A stretch of 30,946 nt of DNA from Nitrospirota bacterium (GTDB lineage Bacteria > Nitrospirota_A > Leptospirillia > Leptospirillales > Leptospirillaceae): positions 1 to 30,946 of the forward strand of contig JAKBPM010000009.1 in assembly GCA_021829515.1 (NCBI GenBank). Reading direction: 5' to 3'. A program made the translations under genes and the position numbers. Positions 8,551-16,463 of this stretch are shown one piece after another. Under the pieces are notes generated by a model that was given only the letters and a program-made list of their open reading frames with translations, ran no database searches and was not told the DNA's origin. Every line of letters begins with the position of its first letter. Position 1 is the stretch's first letter.

Positions 8551-8955
8551 TTATTGTTCCTTGGTCTGTTCTGAAAGTGCCGTAAAAAAATCCGGGAATT
8601 CCTTTTGAGAGCATGTTCCCATTGTACCATCTTCCCTGATCAGTCGAGAGCCTTTTTCGGTTTCTTCAATCATCATGTAGAGACGGCCTGAGTGATCCCT
8701 GTGTGTGGGATCGAAGATGACCCACTTTTCCATGACCCCCGGATCCGGGGTGACTTCCTCCAAGTACTGGAGGAAGGTTTCCTTATCGAGGGAGCTTTCT
8801 CCTTGTCTTGCCACAAGAAAGTCCTCATAAGTCGTGCGTAATCCCTTTGCATTTTTGAGCCTTGCGACAAGGGCCCGATCATCGAGATTCCTGGTCGGGA
8901 TACGAGTGCGGACGGAGAGGAGCCTGCCTTGGGGAGTCAGTCCCTGTCCTGCCAT
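8551..8955 (-). CDS. Hypothetical protein at the end of the isc operon
   Basis: A 134-residue soluble protein that I do not recognise. It starts at ATG 8955 inside the 3' end of iscX (19-nt overlap), which argues for co-translation with the Fe-S operon. It is charged, with a central stretch EDFLVARQGESSLDKETFLQYL and a C-terminal half resembling a small beta-rich fold (GRLYMMIEETEKGSRLIRED). There is one cysteine (GTCSQKEF) and no transmembrane segment. Its position after iscX suggests a role in, or dependence on, Fe-S assembly, but that is only guilt by association. Confidence 0.65.
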   Translation of the reverse strand: MAGQGLTPQGRLLSVRTRIPTRNLDDRALVARLKNAKGLRTTYEDFLVARQGESSLDKETFLQYLEEVTPDPGVMEKWVIFDPTHRDHSGRLYMMIEETEKGSRLIREDGTMGTCSQKEFPDFFTALSEQTKEQ

Positions 8956-9140
8956 TCCTCAAGCCAAGCCATCTGAATAGATTCAAGGATTTTTTCATTG
9001 GAAGTCTTGGGATCCCCTTCGAATCCAGGAAGCTCAGTCACCCATTTGTGAAGATCTGTGAACCTGACTGTCAGAGGATCAACGTCCGGATGTTGGTTCA
9101 ACAGTTCAAATCCGATTTCGTACGGGTCACTCCAATTCAT
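8937..9140 (-). CDS. iscX: IscX (YfhJ) Fe-S assembly protein
   Basis: A 67-residue acidic protein matching IscX throughout: WSDPYEIGFELLNQHPDVDP, TVRFTDLHKWV, then SNEKILESIQMAWLEEW. In E. coli IscX binds IscS and iron and tunes the rate of cluster assembly. Here it follows fdx by 14 nt and overlaps the next hypothetical gene, in the same order as the E. coli isc operon. The acidic IscS-binding surface appears kept, which matters because the IscS of this operon looks catalytically altered. Confidence 0.95.
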   Translation of the reverse strand: MNWSDPYEIGFELLNQHPDVDPLTVRFTDLHKWVTELPGFEGDPKTSNEKILESIQMAWLEEWQDRD

Positions 9141-9154
9141 TCCGATGCTCTCCT

Positions 9155-9466
9155 TTAATGCTCATGGCCGCCTTTTGAGCAGAACGGGATGGTAACGACA
9201 AGATCACCAAGAACCTTTGCCTGGCAGGCCAGTCTGGATTTAAGTGTAAGTCCTTCTGCTTCCTCGATCTGGTCTTCCTCATCTTCCTCCATGGGAGAAA
9301 GATTTCCGAATCCTTCTGTAACGATCACATGACAGGTGGCGCAGGCACAGACACCACCGCAGTTATGTTCCAGATGGATCCCATTTTTGGTGGCAGCATC
9401 GAGAATGGAAACGCCTTCCTTGACTGTAACTTTTTTGTTTTCAGGAAGAAAAAGTATCTCGGGCAA
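9155..9466 (-). CDS. fdx: [2Fe-2S] ferredoxin, Isc type
   Basis: A 103-residue adrenodoxin-type ferredoxin that supplies electrons for cluster assembly on IscU. Cluster ligands are C36, C42, C45 and C81 (C-x5-C-x2-C-x35-C), with an additional Cys at 40. The start is TTG at 9464-9466, adjoining the hscA stop. It is supported by a strong GGGAGG ribosome site six bases upstream, inside the end of hscA. The acidic patch after residue 58 (MEEDEEDQIEEAEG) is usual for this type. It is the seventh gene of the isc operon. Confidence 0.95.
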   Translation of the reverse strand: MPEILFLPENKKVTVKEGVSILDAATKNGIHLEHNCGGVCACATCHVIVTEGFGNLSPMEEDEEDQIEEAEGLTLKSRLACQAKVLGDLVVTIPFCSKGGHEH

Positions 9467-11290
9467 TCAAGCCTCCCTTTCTGTCACCGGGAGGGCTTTC
9501 CCTCCGAGTGCATCCTGAACGGATGTGTTCATCAGCCGTTCGGCAAGTGGACGAGTCACCTGATCAAGGGCAGAAGTTTCATCCCGTATCAGCTTGGCAT
9601 CATCTCCTTTGACCGCTTTTTCAAGAGTATCGAGCTGCTTATTGATAACCAGTCTTTCCTCATCTGGAAGGATATCCGATCCGAGTTTTTCGAGGGCCCT
9701 TCTTGTGGCATTGATCACAGTAGTCGCTTCTGTCCTGGAGTCTATCAGCATTCGTGTCTGGAAATCTTCCTGCGCATGCTGGAAGGACTCCTTGATCATC
9801 TCCCGGACAGTGTCTTTCGAAATGCCATAGGATGGATGAACAACCACGCCCTGTGAATGTCCTGTTCTCTGGTCTAGAGCCCGAACATCAAGGATCCCGT
9901 TCGCATCGATCGTAAAGGTGACCTCAATCCTTGCTGCTCCGGCGGTCATGGGGGTAATGTCGGTGAGGGAAAATCGTGCGAGGCTCCGATTGTCCTTGGC
10001 CATCTCCCTCTCACCTTGCAGGACATGGATGTCCACTTTGACCTGGCCATCCAGAAAAGTGGTAAAGAGCTCTTTGGCCTGGGTGGGGATTGTTGTGTTG
10101 CGGGGAATCAGGGAGCTCATGACTCCGCCCATTGTTTCGATTCCCAGTGAAAGGGGTGTGACATCCAAAAGGAGCATGTCCTTTCGTGCGCCGGACAGGA
10201 TATCACCCTGAACGGCTGCTCCTTCACCGACAACGAGATCGGGGTCATGCTCATCGTAAATGGGGCGATTGAAAAGGGCTCCTACCGCTTTCTTGACCCT
10301 CAGAAGTCTTGTCGCTCCTCCGACCAGGATCACACCGTCCACCTCTCCTGGCATGACTCCGGCATCGGAAAGGGCCTTATGGACGGGAATCAGGGTTCTC
10401 TGGACAAGCGGTTCGACCCATTTGTTCATTGACTCCCTTGTGAGGGTTGTCTCAAAACCCAAGGCCGGAATGGATACGGTGGTCTCCGTTTTTTGAGAAA
10501 GGACAATTTTGGCTTTTTCTGCTTCCTTTCGCAGAAGGTCCCTGACCTCAGGCCTGTCTTGATCAATTCCCTTTGGAAGGATCTTGAGCCATTGATCGAT
10601 AATGGCCTGATCAAAATCATCGCCGCCCAGATGGGTGTCTCCACTAGTCGCCTTGACCTCGAAGACGCCCCTGCGGATGGAGAGAAGGGAAAAGTCAAAG
10701 GTTCCTCCGCCCAGATCATAGACTGCGTAAAGACCATCTTTTCCGGCTCCGAACCCGTAGGCCAAGGCGGCCGATGTCGGTTCATTGAGAATCCTGAGGA
10801 CATTCAGTCCTGCCATCTCTCCGGCATCTTTTGTCGCCTGTCTTTGTGCATCATTGAAATAGGCCGGAACGGTAATGACAGCATCGGTCACTGTTTGGCC
10901 AAGGGCGACCTCTGCCCTCTTTCTAAGCTCGGAAAGAATCATCGCGCCGATCTGGGGGGCGGAAAGGTGTCGATTCCTGAAACGATCGGGAATCAGGGGA
11001 AGACCATCAATGTTTTCCACGGGGTATGCCAATTGCCGGATTTCACCTTCGACATCGGCAAAGGAGCGTCCCATAAGTCTCTTGGCAGAATAGATGACCA
11101 CCGTTTCGGGGTCGTTGAGGCGGGCTTTTGCAGCAAATCCGACCTGAACACCTGAAGAGGAAAGGGCTACGACCGAAGGAAGAAGCTTCCTGCCTTCCGC
11201 GTCGGAAATAACACGAAGCTTGCCGTTTTCCATTATGGCGACAAGGGAGTTTGTTGTTCCCAGGTCGATTCCGATGACGGTTCTTGTCAC
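9467..11290 (-). CDS. hscA: HscA, Hsp70-type chaperone for Fe-S transfer
   Basis: A 607-residue specialised Hsp70 that, with HscB, releases clusters from IscU using ATP. The nucleotide-binding domain shows [12 protein letters not shown], then [37 protein letters not shown] and VGGATR. The substrate-binding domain occupies roughly residues 370-520 and is followed by a helical lid. The GTG start overlaps the hscB stop by four bases (GTGA). The short length and isc context favour HscA over general DnaK. Confidence 0.96.
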   Translation of the reverse strand: MTRTVIGIDLGTTNSLVAIMENGKLRVISDAEGRKLLPSVVALSSSGVQVGFAAKARLNDPETVVIYSAKRLMGRSFADVEGEIRQLAYPVENIDGLPLIPDRFRNRHLSAPQIGAMILSELRKRAEVALGQTVTDAVITVPAYFNDAQRQATKDAGEMAGLNVLRILNEPTSAALAYGFGAGKDGLYAVYDLGGGTFDFSLLSIRRGVFEVKATSGDTHLGGDDFDQAIIDQWLKILPKGIDQDRPEVRDLLRKEAEKAKIVLSQKTETTVSIPALGFETTLTRESMNKWVEPLVQRTLIPVHKALSDAGVMPGEVDGVILVGGATRLLRVKKAVGALFNRPIYDEHDPDLVVGEGAAVQGDILSGARKDMLLLDVTPLSLGIETMGGVMSSLIPRNTTIPTQAKELFTTFLDGQVKVDIHVLQGEREMAKDNRSLARFSLTDITPMTAGAARIEVTFTIDANGILDVRALDQRTGHSQGVVVHPSYGISKDTVREMIKESFQHAQEDFQTRMLIDSRTEATTVINATRRALEKLGSDILPDEERLVINKQLDTLEKAVKGDDAKLIRDETSALDQVTRPLAERLMNTSVQDALGGKALPVTEREA

Positions 11291-12000
11291 GATGTCTCCT
11301 TAACTGTTGCTGGAGTTAAAATCTCTCGTCTGATGGACTGGATATATTTTCTATACTCAAGGTCTCTTGAAAGCCGGGCCTTTTTTTTCTGAAGAATCTC
11401 GATCATCCCATCCGGATCGGCCGGTCCTGTGGATGCGTTTTCCATGTCGGACTCGAGATGGTCGATCTCCATCATGCTTTCCAAAATGGCCTTTTCAAGG
11501 ATACGTGTCTCTTTTTCAAGGCGCGCAAAAGCCTCTTCCTGATGTCCTACGGCAATCTCCGACTCAAGCTCCTCTTTCAGCTCCATGAGCTCCATCAAAT
11601 CTTGTGGGTTAAGTCGCTTTTTGGGATCAATCACCGGGTTGCCCGGTTTTTGAAGGCTCAAGTAGTAGGCGGCCCGGAGAAATGGGTCCTTGAGCGTTTT
11701 GAAGGCCTGATTCAGTCTGGAAGCGTTTGTGAGACTGATTTCCTGTTCCACATTGACCTCCATTCGATGGAAGTCCGGGTGGAAAAGGCGACTTTTTTCA
11801 TGAAATTTTTCGGTCAGGATCCCAGAATCGATCACAAGACTGTGAGGAAGACCCAAAATATCGAAATAGTCCCGACCCTCCTTGAATGGCTGGATCTTGA
11901 CGCATGTTCCACAAAGATCGGCTTCTTCAAGAGTTCCCTTGCAATTCCAGCAAAGGGAATTGGCCATATCTCCAGAATGCCGATGGGCGTGTTTTCCCAT
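11287..12000 (-). CDS. hscB: HscB, J-domain co-chaperone with an N-terminal CxxC pair
   Basis: A 237-residue co-chaperone that brings IscU to HscA. The J-domain is near residues 45-120, with the catalytic HPD in [12 protein letters not shown] and [19 protein letters not shown] after it. The C-terminal three-helix IscU-binding domain follows. Unlike E. coli HscB (about 171 residues), it has an N-terminal extension carrying CWNC and CGTC, a likely zinc-binding module like that of mitochondrial HSC20. A strong AGGAGG site precedes the ATG. The gene is separated from iscA by 95 nt containing a GC-rich hairpin. Confidence 0.93.
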   Translation of the reverse strand: MGKHAHRHSGDMANSLCWNCKGTLEEADLCGTCVKIQPFKEGRDYFDILGLPHSLVIDSGILTEKFHEKSRLFHPDFHRMEVNVEQEISLTNASRLNQAFKTLKDPFLRAAYYLSLQKPGNPVIDPKKRLNPQDLMELMELKEELESEIAVGHQEEAFARLEKETRILEKAILESMMEIDHLESDMENASTGPADPDGMIEILQKKKARLSRDLEYRKYIQSIRREILTPATVKETS

Positions 12001-12056
12001 GGATCGATACCTCCTGTCTGTCTTGCTGATTTCAATACTGGCAAAAAGAACGTAAC

Positions 12057-12076
12057 CCCCGGCTTTTGGGCCGGGG
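12057..12076 (-). terminator. Hairpin between iscA and hscB
   Basis: CCCCGGC (12057-12063) and GCCGGGG (12070-12076) form a 7-bp GC-only stem with a 6-nt loop. On the minus strand it is followed by GTTACGTTCTTTTT. Within the isc operon it could be a partial terminator or a processing and stability element, allowing iscRSUA and hscBA-fdx to be made in different amounts. Confidence 0.45.
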
Positions 12077-12095
12077 ATCAGGTGTCGGTTTGTTC

Positions 12096-12425
12096 CTAGA
12101 CGGCAAAAGATGTTCCGCAGCCACAGCTGTGAGTGGCATTGGGGTTCTGAAACTTGAATCCGCCACCCATCAGCCCATTGCCCTGATAATCAAGAACGGA
12201 TCCATCAAGGTAAACCTGACTCTTGGGGTCGATGAGCATCTTGATCCCCTTTGGTCCTTCCATCACATTGTCGAACTCGCCTGGCTCTTCTTCAAAGCGG
12301 ATCAGGTAAGACATGCCGGAGCAGCCGCCTCCCTCAATTCCGAGGCGAAGAAATTTCCCTTCCGCTTTCTGTGTCCTGGCAAGTTTCAATACTTCATCGG
12401 CCGCTTTGTCTGTTACGCTGATCAT
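12096..12425 (-). CDS. iscA: IscA, A-type Fe-S carrier
   Basis: A 109-residue A-type carrier protein that delivers clusters to apoproteins. The three conserved cysteines are present: C35 in GGGCSGMSY, and C101 and C103 in SCGCGTSF. A good AGGAGG ribosome site lies upstream of the ATG. It follows iscU in the operon. The sequence cannot fully separate IscA from ErpA; position within iscRSUA supports IscA. Confidence 0.94.
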   Translation of the reverse strand: MISVTDKAADEVLKLARTQKAEGKFLRLGIEGGGCSGMSYLIRFEEEPGEFDNVMEGPKGIKMLIDPKSQVYLDGSVLDYQGNGLMGGGFKFQNPNATHSCGCGTSFAV

Positions 12426-12458
12426 GTGGCACCTCCTGGATTTGGTTGAAGTGACTGA

Positions 12459-12486
12459 TCATCCGGACATCATGGTTGCCGGATGA
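12459..12486 (-). repeat. Hairpin between iscU and iscA
   Basis: TCATCCGG (12459-12466) and CCGGATGA (12479-12486) form a perfect 8-bp stem with a 12-nt loop in the iscU-iscA gap. There is no T-run. It may be an mRNA processing or stability element. Confidence 0.4.
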
Positions 12487-12496
12487 CGAGACGTGT

Positions 12497-12880
12497 TTAG
12501 CGGCTCTTTTTGTCCTGGTAGTCCTGAATAGCTCCCTTGATCGCATCTTCGGCCAAAACGGAACAGTGAATCTTGACAGGGGGCAGGTTCAATTCCTGGA
12601 CGATGTCCGTGTTTTTAATCTTGAGAGCCTCGTCGATCGTTTTTCCCTTGACCCACTCGGTTGCAAGCGAGCTTGATGCAATGGCGCTTCCACAGCCAAA
12701 GGTCTTGAACTTGGCTTCTTCAATAATACCATCATCATTGATCTTCAGCTGAAGCTTCATGACATCGCCGCACTCGGGTGCGCCGACAATACCTGTGCCG
12801 ACATTTTCGTCGGACTTGTCAAATGAGCCCATGTTTCTTGGGTTGTTATAGTGGTCGATGACCTTGTCGCTGTATGCCAT
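12497..12880 (-). CDS. iscU: IscU, Fe-S cluster scaffold
   Basis: A 127-residue scaffold on which [2Fe-2S] and [4Fe-4S] clusters are built. The three cluster cysteines are in APECGD, TFGCGSAIASSS and HCSVLAEDAI, with the Asp next to the first. The HscA-recognition motif LPPVK is present as ELNLPPVKIHCS. All functional residues are kept, in contrast to the altered IscS encoded just upstream. The gene is 48 nt after iscS with a good AGGAG site. Confidence 0.97.
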   Translation of the reverse strand: MAYSDKVIDHYNNPRNMGSFDKSDENVGTGIVGAPECGDVMKLQLKINDDGIIEEAKFKTFGCGSAIASSSLATEWVKGKTIDEALKIKNTDIVQELNLPPVKIHCSVLAEDAIKGAIQDYQDKKSR

Positions 12881-12928
12881 TTGAATTCCTCCTGATGAGA
12901 TTCTGTCGTATGTTGCTTGATGCTCCTA

Positions 12929-14143
12929 TTAGTGGGAGCTCCACTGTACAGACTTGATGTCGATGCCTTCTTTTGCCATTTCATAGAGGGGAGACATGTC
13001 CCGAAGCCGGGAAACGGCCTCTTTGACCCTTCGAATGGTCGTTGTGATTTCTTCTTCCGTATTGAACCGTCCAAGGGAGAACCGAATGGAAGAATGGGCC
13101 AGATCGGAACCGACGCCTAGAGCTCTCAGAATATAGGAAGGCTCAAGGGTGGATGATGTACAGGCCGATCCAGAGGACAGTGCAATCTCTTTAAGACCCA
13201 TGAGTAGAGCTTCTCCCTCGACATAAGCGAAGGAAAGATTGGAGACATTCGGAGCCCTGTGTTCTTTGTCACCATTGATGACAACGTAATCAAGTTCCTT
13301 GATAATTCCATTTTCAAGACGATCCCTGAGAGCGGCAAGACGGGGAATTTCTTTATTCCAGTTTTCCTTGAGGATCCTGCAGGCAGCACCCATTCCCACA
13401 ATTCCGGGAGTATTGAGTGTTCCGGATCTGAGACCGCGCTCATGTCCACCGCCATCGATCATTGGTGTCAGCTTGACTCTCGGATTTTTTCTCCGGACAT
13501 AGAGTGCCCCAACCCCTTTTGGCCCATAGATCAGATGTGCGTTAAGGCTTAAAAGATCAATATTCATTGTGTTGACATCGAGGGGAACCGTCGATGCTGC
13601 ATATGCGCCATTGACGTGGAAAAGGATACCCTTCTCCTTTGTGATGGCCCCGATTTCAGCCAAGGGCTGAATCGTCCCGATCTCGTGGTTGGATGCCATC
13701 ATGCTGACGAGAATCGTATCTGGCCGAAGAGCTTTTTTGAGCGTTTCAATCTCAACCCGACCTTCCTTGTTGACAGGTAGCGTGGTGATTTCATAGCCTG
13801 CGCGGGAAAGAGTGATTGTTGGATCAAGAATGGACCGGATGTCTGTTTCAAGGACAATGATGTGCCGTCCTTTTTCTTTGTACATTTCTGCGACACCCTT
13901 GATGGCCAGATTGTCTGACTCGGTCATTCCGGATGTGAAAACGATCTCCTTGGGGTCCGCGCCGATAAGGTTTGCGACTTCTCCTCTGGCCTTGTCGATG
14001 GCTTCTTCCGCTTTCCAGCCGAAAGGATGGTTCCTTGAATGGGCGTTTCCAAAGTCTTCAGTGAAATACGGGATCATGGCTTCAAGCACTTTGGGATCAA
14101 CGCGGGTGGTTGAGTTGTTATCTAAGTAAATCAAGTCGTCCAT
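12929..14143 (-). CDS. iscS: IscS-family protein lacking the PLP-binding residues
   Basis: A 404-residue protein that aligns end to end with cysteine desulfurase IscS, including the C-terminus and the sulfur-acceptor loop SSGSACTSSTLEPSY with Cys328. The residues that hold pyridoxal phosphate are replaced. The Schiff-base lysine is Leu204 (NAHLIYGPKG; CTG at 13532-13534; usual form GHKIYGPKG). The His that stacks on PLP is Ile102 (ETDIRS). The Asp that pairs with the pyridine nitrogen is Asn178, and the nearby Gln is Tyr181 (HVNGAY; usual form HVDATQ). It probably cannot desulfurate cysteine but may still accept and pass sulfur to IscU. Archaeoglobus fulgidus IscS, recalled from the literature, also lacks this lysine. 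The reading frame is intact, so this is not a decayed gene. It overlaps iscR by 26 nt. Confidence 0.95.
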   Translation of the reverse strand: MDDLIYLDNNSTTRVDPKVLEAMIPYFTEDFGNAHSRNHPFGWKAEEAIDKARGEVANLIGADPKEIVFTSGMTESDNLAIKGVAEMYKEKGRHIIVLETDIRSILDPTITLSRAGYEITTLPVNKEGRVEIETLKKALRPDTILVSMMASNHEIGTIQPLAEIGAITKEKGILFHVNGAYAASTVPLDVNTMNIDLLSLNAHLIYGPKGVGALYVRRKNPRVKLTPMIDGGGHERGLRSGTLNTPGIVGMGAACRILKENWNKEIPRLAALRDRLENGIIKELDYVVINGDKEHRAPNVSNLSFAYVEGEALLMGLKEIALSSGSACTSSTLEPSYILRALGVGSDLAHSSIRFSLGRFNTEEEITTTIRRVKEAVSRLRDMSPLYEMAKEGIDIKSVQWSSH

Positions 14144-14573
14144 GGGCTACTCCTAAGGCATCGGGTACATCGTGAATGAATTCATCAAGAGTCATTGTTT
14201 CGAGTAGCCAGAGAATCTTTCCCTGGATCCTCTCGAGAGGGGATCTGACATCACAGCTTGATATCTGCTGGCACACCCGGTCACCCCCTTCAGAACAGGA
14301 GAGAATGACCACAGGACCTTCCACTGCCGAAATGACATCCAAAATGGAAATTTCCGATGTCGCTTTCTTCAGCGAGTACCCTCCACGGGGGGCCTGATAA
14401 CTTTGGATCAGGCCTTTCTTCGAGAGGGCGGTCAGAACTTTTGCCAGAATCTCCGGAGGGATCTGGTGGGCGTCTGCAATCTCCCGGATATTTGTAATGC
14501 TACCTTCCCCCTGATGGGACATGAAGTTTAGGGAAAGAAGGGCATAATCCACTTTTTTGGTCAGTTTCAACAC
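14118..14573 (-). CDS. iscR: IscR-like Rrf2-family regulator
   Basis: An Rrf2-type winged-helix regulator with a [2Fe-2S] site, expected to repress its own isc operon when cluster-loaded. The DNA-binding domain begins KLTKKVDYALLSLNFM and continues through APRGGYSL. The cluster cysteines lie in SCSEGGDRVCQQISSCDVR. I chose GTG at 14571-14573 (151 residues) because family members start at this point and a GGAG lies about 10 nt upstream. TTG at 14609 would lie within the operator and almost at the transcript start. The gene overlaps iscS by 26 nt. Confidence 0.9.
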   Translation of the reverse strand: MLKLTKKVDYALLSLNFMSHQGEGSITNIREIADAHQIPPEILAKVLTALSKKGLIQSYQAPRGGYSLKKATSEISILDVISAVEGPVVILSCSEGGDRVCQQISSCDVRSPLERIQGKILWLLETMTLDEFIHDVPDALGVAHGRLDLLR

Positions 14574-14603
14574 AACCTTTTTTCTCCGACTTGTTTTATC
14601 GCA

Positions 14604-14616
14604 GACCAATTAGGTC
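14604..14616 (-). promoter_or_regulatory. Rrf2/IscR-type operator
   Basis: GACC-x5-GGTC palindrome just downstream of the isc -10, in the context CTCGGACC..GGTCTGCG. It resembles the dyad of IscR type 1 sites. Binding here would cover the transcription start and give autorepression. The assignment is inference from position and partial motif match. Confidence 0.5.
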
Positions 14617-14623
14617 CGAGATA

Positions 14624-14652
14624 AATTTACCAAGCAATCCCACTTGTGTCAA
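14624..14652 (-). promoter_or_regulatory. isc operon promoter
   Basis: On the minus strand a consensus TTGACA (14647-14652) and TAAATT (14624-14629) are separated by exactly 17 nt. Transcription would start near 14617, right at the IscR-type palindrome. Confidence 0.8.
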
Positions 14653-14702
14653 GGGCTGTCTTTTGCGAAGTGGAATTGGAGGACGTTTTTTAAAAACCAG
14701 TG

Positions 14703-14732
14703 GTGCTCCATGAGGAAATGAAAAAGGAGCAC
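14703..14732 (-). terminator. Possible terminator of the corC-operon
   Basis: GTGCTCC (14703-14709) and GGAGCAC (14726-14732) form a 7-bp stem with a 16-nt loop. On the minus strand CACTGGTTTTT follows. It lies 31 nt after the stop of the PLD-like gene and before the isc promoter. It is a moderate candidate because the loop is long. Confidence 0.45.
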
Positions 14733-14763
14733 TGCACCGGTGGAAGAGCACGATTGCTTCTTT

Positions 14764-15861
14764 TCAGGCTTTTGTCGGAACCGCCGGTTGGGGGATTGAA
14801 ACCGGTTTCGAGTGGTCCCATAGGACATCAAAGGTCTTTTCCATTCTCCTGATACGTTCAAAAAGGATCAGGTTAGCCTGGATCACGAGTTGCCTCTGAA
14901 AGGGAATCGGGTCATCTGCCCAGCCTTTTGAGCCCTGAATCAGTATTCTCTTGTCAATGATGAGGTATGGTCTGAGCCATGAAGGAGTGTCTGGTGGCAA
15001 TATCCGGACTTCGGCTCCTGCCCGGACAAGCTCCTGTATGTCTTGAGCGTTGACGGAAAGAGTTCCCGGTTTTACAAGAATTCTGACCGAGACCCCTTTT
15101 TTTCTGGCAGAAGTGATGGCCTCAACAACCCGATAGGGTTTGATGAGGTGATAGAAAATCAGGTCAATCGATCGATTGGTCATGCCAATTCTTTTGGCCA
15201 CAATGTTTCTGGCGAAAAGCCCCCGTCCGGTGGCCTGGCTTCCTGCGTCCTCCATGCCAATGCCCATTCCGACAATGATCCCAATAAAAAGAATCATGAT
15301 CATGGAGGTTCGACTAAAGGGAGTGAGGTTGAATGAGCCCATATGGGTTTTGGGAAAGGGGGGCTCAAGAGACAGAATGTATCGGCCAAAAAGGGGGAAA
15401 AAGATATTGGCCCCGATAAAGCCGGCAAAGACAAAAACGGTATTGGAGGATAGGGTCCATAGAAAGAGAAGCGCGCCCAAAAGCGAGATGACAAGCAGGT
15501 AGGCATTTTTTTTGATATTTTCGGAGATCAGTCCTCCAAGCCATATGCGCACGACAATCAGATGCAAAAGGGCTGCCGGAGTAAAAAGGGCCATCGACCA
15601 GGCGACAAGTCGAAGTCCCTTGACCTGATCGGCCATGAATGCGCTTGTGAGTCCGGACATGGCCAGAATCAGGGCGATGATCATTGTGAAGGAAACGGCC
15701 ATGATGGTCATCATGAAGTTCTCGTTCCGAGCCCGAATCTCCGGATCTGGGCGAAAATCCGATTCCTCAAGGCCTGAACGGGTGTCCGTCAGTTTTCTGG
15801 TTGTATTTTCACGTTCCTGGGGAGGGGATTCGATATCGTTTGAATTTGTATTGTCTGTCAC
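14764..15861 (-). CDS. Multi-pass membrane protein with degenerate PLD-like C-terminal domain
   Basis: A 365-residue protein with a charged N-terminal tail (1-48), about five transmembrane segments between residues 49 and 205, and a soluble C-terminal domain. That domain resembles the phospholipase-D-like fold: SIDLIFYHLIKPYRVVEAI, then ARKKGVSVRILVKPG and YLIIDKRILIQGSKGW, where active members have HxKx4D followed by ID and GS. The catalytic His and Lys of the HKD motif are absent, so activity is unlikely and a binding or structural role is more plausible. GTG start overlapping the upstream stop (GTGA). Third gene of an operon with the signal-anchored protein and CorC. Specific function unknown. 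Confidence 0.7.
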   Translation of the reverse strand: MTDNTNSNDIESPPQERENTTRKLTDTRSGLEESDFRPDPEIRARNENFMMTIMAVSFTMIIALILAMSGLTSAFMADQVKGLRLVAWSMALFTPAALLHLIVVRIWLGGLISENIKKNAYLLVISLLGALLFLWTLSSNTVFVFAGFIGANIFFPLFGRYILSLEPPFPKTHMGSFNLTPFSRTSMIMILFIGIIVGMGIGMEDAGSQATGRGLFARNIVAKRIGMTNRSIDLIFYHLIKPYRVVEAITSARKKGVSVRILVKPGTLSVNAQDIQELVRAGAEVRILPPDTPSWLRPYLIIDKRILIQGSKGWADDPIPFQRQLVIQANLILFERIRRMEKTFDVLWDHSKPVSIPQPAVPTKA

Positions 15862-16463
15862 GAGGCGGATCCTTTTTTCACGGAAAGAGGTTTTGTCGGT
15901 ATGGATGAGTTTTTTTGAAGTCCGGTCAGAGAGATGGATTTCATGTGGAATCGTCCGCCGATGCGTTCGGCCAGAAAAATGGTGACCGTTACCGGGTAGG
16001 AGGCAGGCTCTCCCGGAAACGTCAGGATGGATGTCATATGGTCTCCATTCTGAAAATGATGGTCCGGTGGTGGGTTGAATGTTCCCAGAATAAGTCCTCC
16101 CTGACCATCGACCATAGTCGGTGGTTCATAGGAGCCGATCTCGACATACGGGGTTCCAGCGGGAGGGTGAAATTCCACATTGATCTGCAGGTGGATATTC
16201 TTGGTGCCGGATTTCAATGAAATGGCAGAGAGGGAGATATTCGGGTCCTGATAGGTTCCGTTTTTTTGGGTCGAAAATGCCAGAGGAGCTTGTGTCGATG
16301 TAATTGGCCCCCCAGGTCGCTCCGCCGGGGGAGGGGTTTCCTTGAGTGTCATGGATTTGAACATGGCGGAAACGGCAAGACCCACGAACAGCCCCCCGAG
16401 GATGACGATCCAGTCCCTAGCCTTGAACTTTCGGAAAGGTGCCAACAGAAAATCAAACATCAT
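15858..16463 (-). CDS. Signal-anchored periplasmic protein, unknown function
   Basis: A 201-residue protein with one N-terminal transmembrane segment (about residues 19-36, IVILGGLFVGLAVSAMF), a Pro-rich linker (TPPPAERPGGP) and a beta-rich C-terminal domain with no recognised motif or cysteines. It is likely anchored in the inner membrane with the domain outside. Start and stop overlap both neighbours by four bases (ATGA and GTGA), so it is translationally coupled to CorC upstream and the PLD-like membrane protein downstream, suggesting a joint envelope function. Confidence 0.7.
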   Translation of the reverse strand: MMFDFLLAPFRKFKARDWIVILGGLFVGLAVSAMFKSMTLKETPPPAERPGGPITSTQAPLAFSTQKNGTYQDPNISLSAISLKSGTKNIHLQINVEFHPPAGTPYVEIGSYEPPTMVDGQGGLILGTFNPPPDHHFQNGDHMTSILTFPGEPASYPVTVTIFLAERIGGRFHMKSISLTGLQKNSSIPTKPLSVKKGSAS

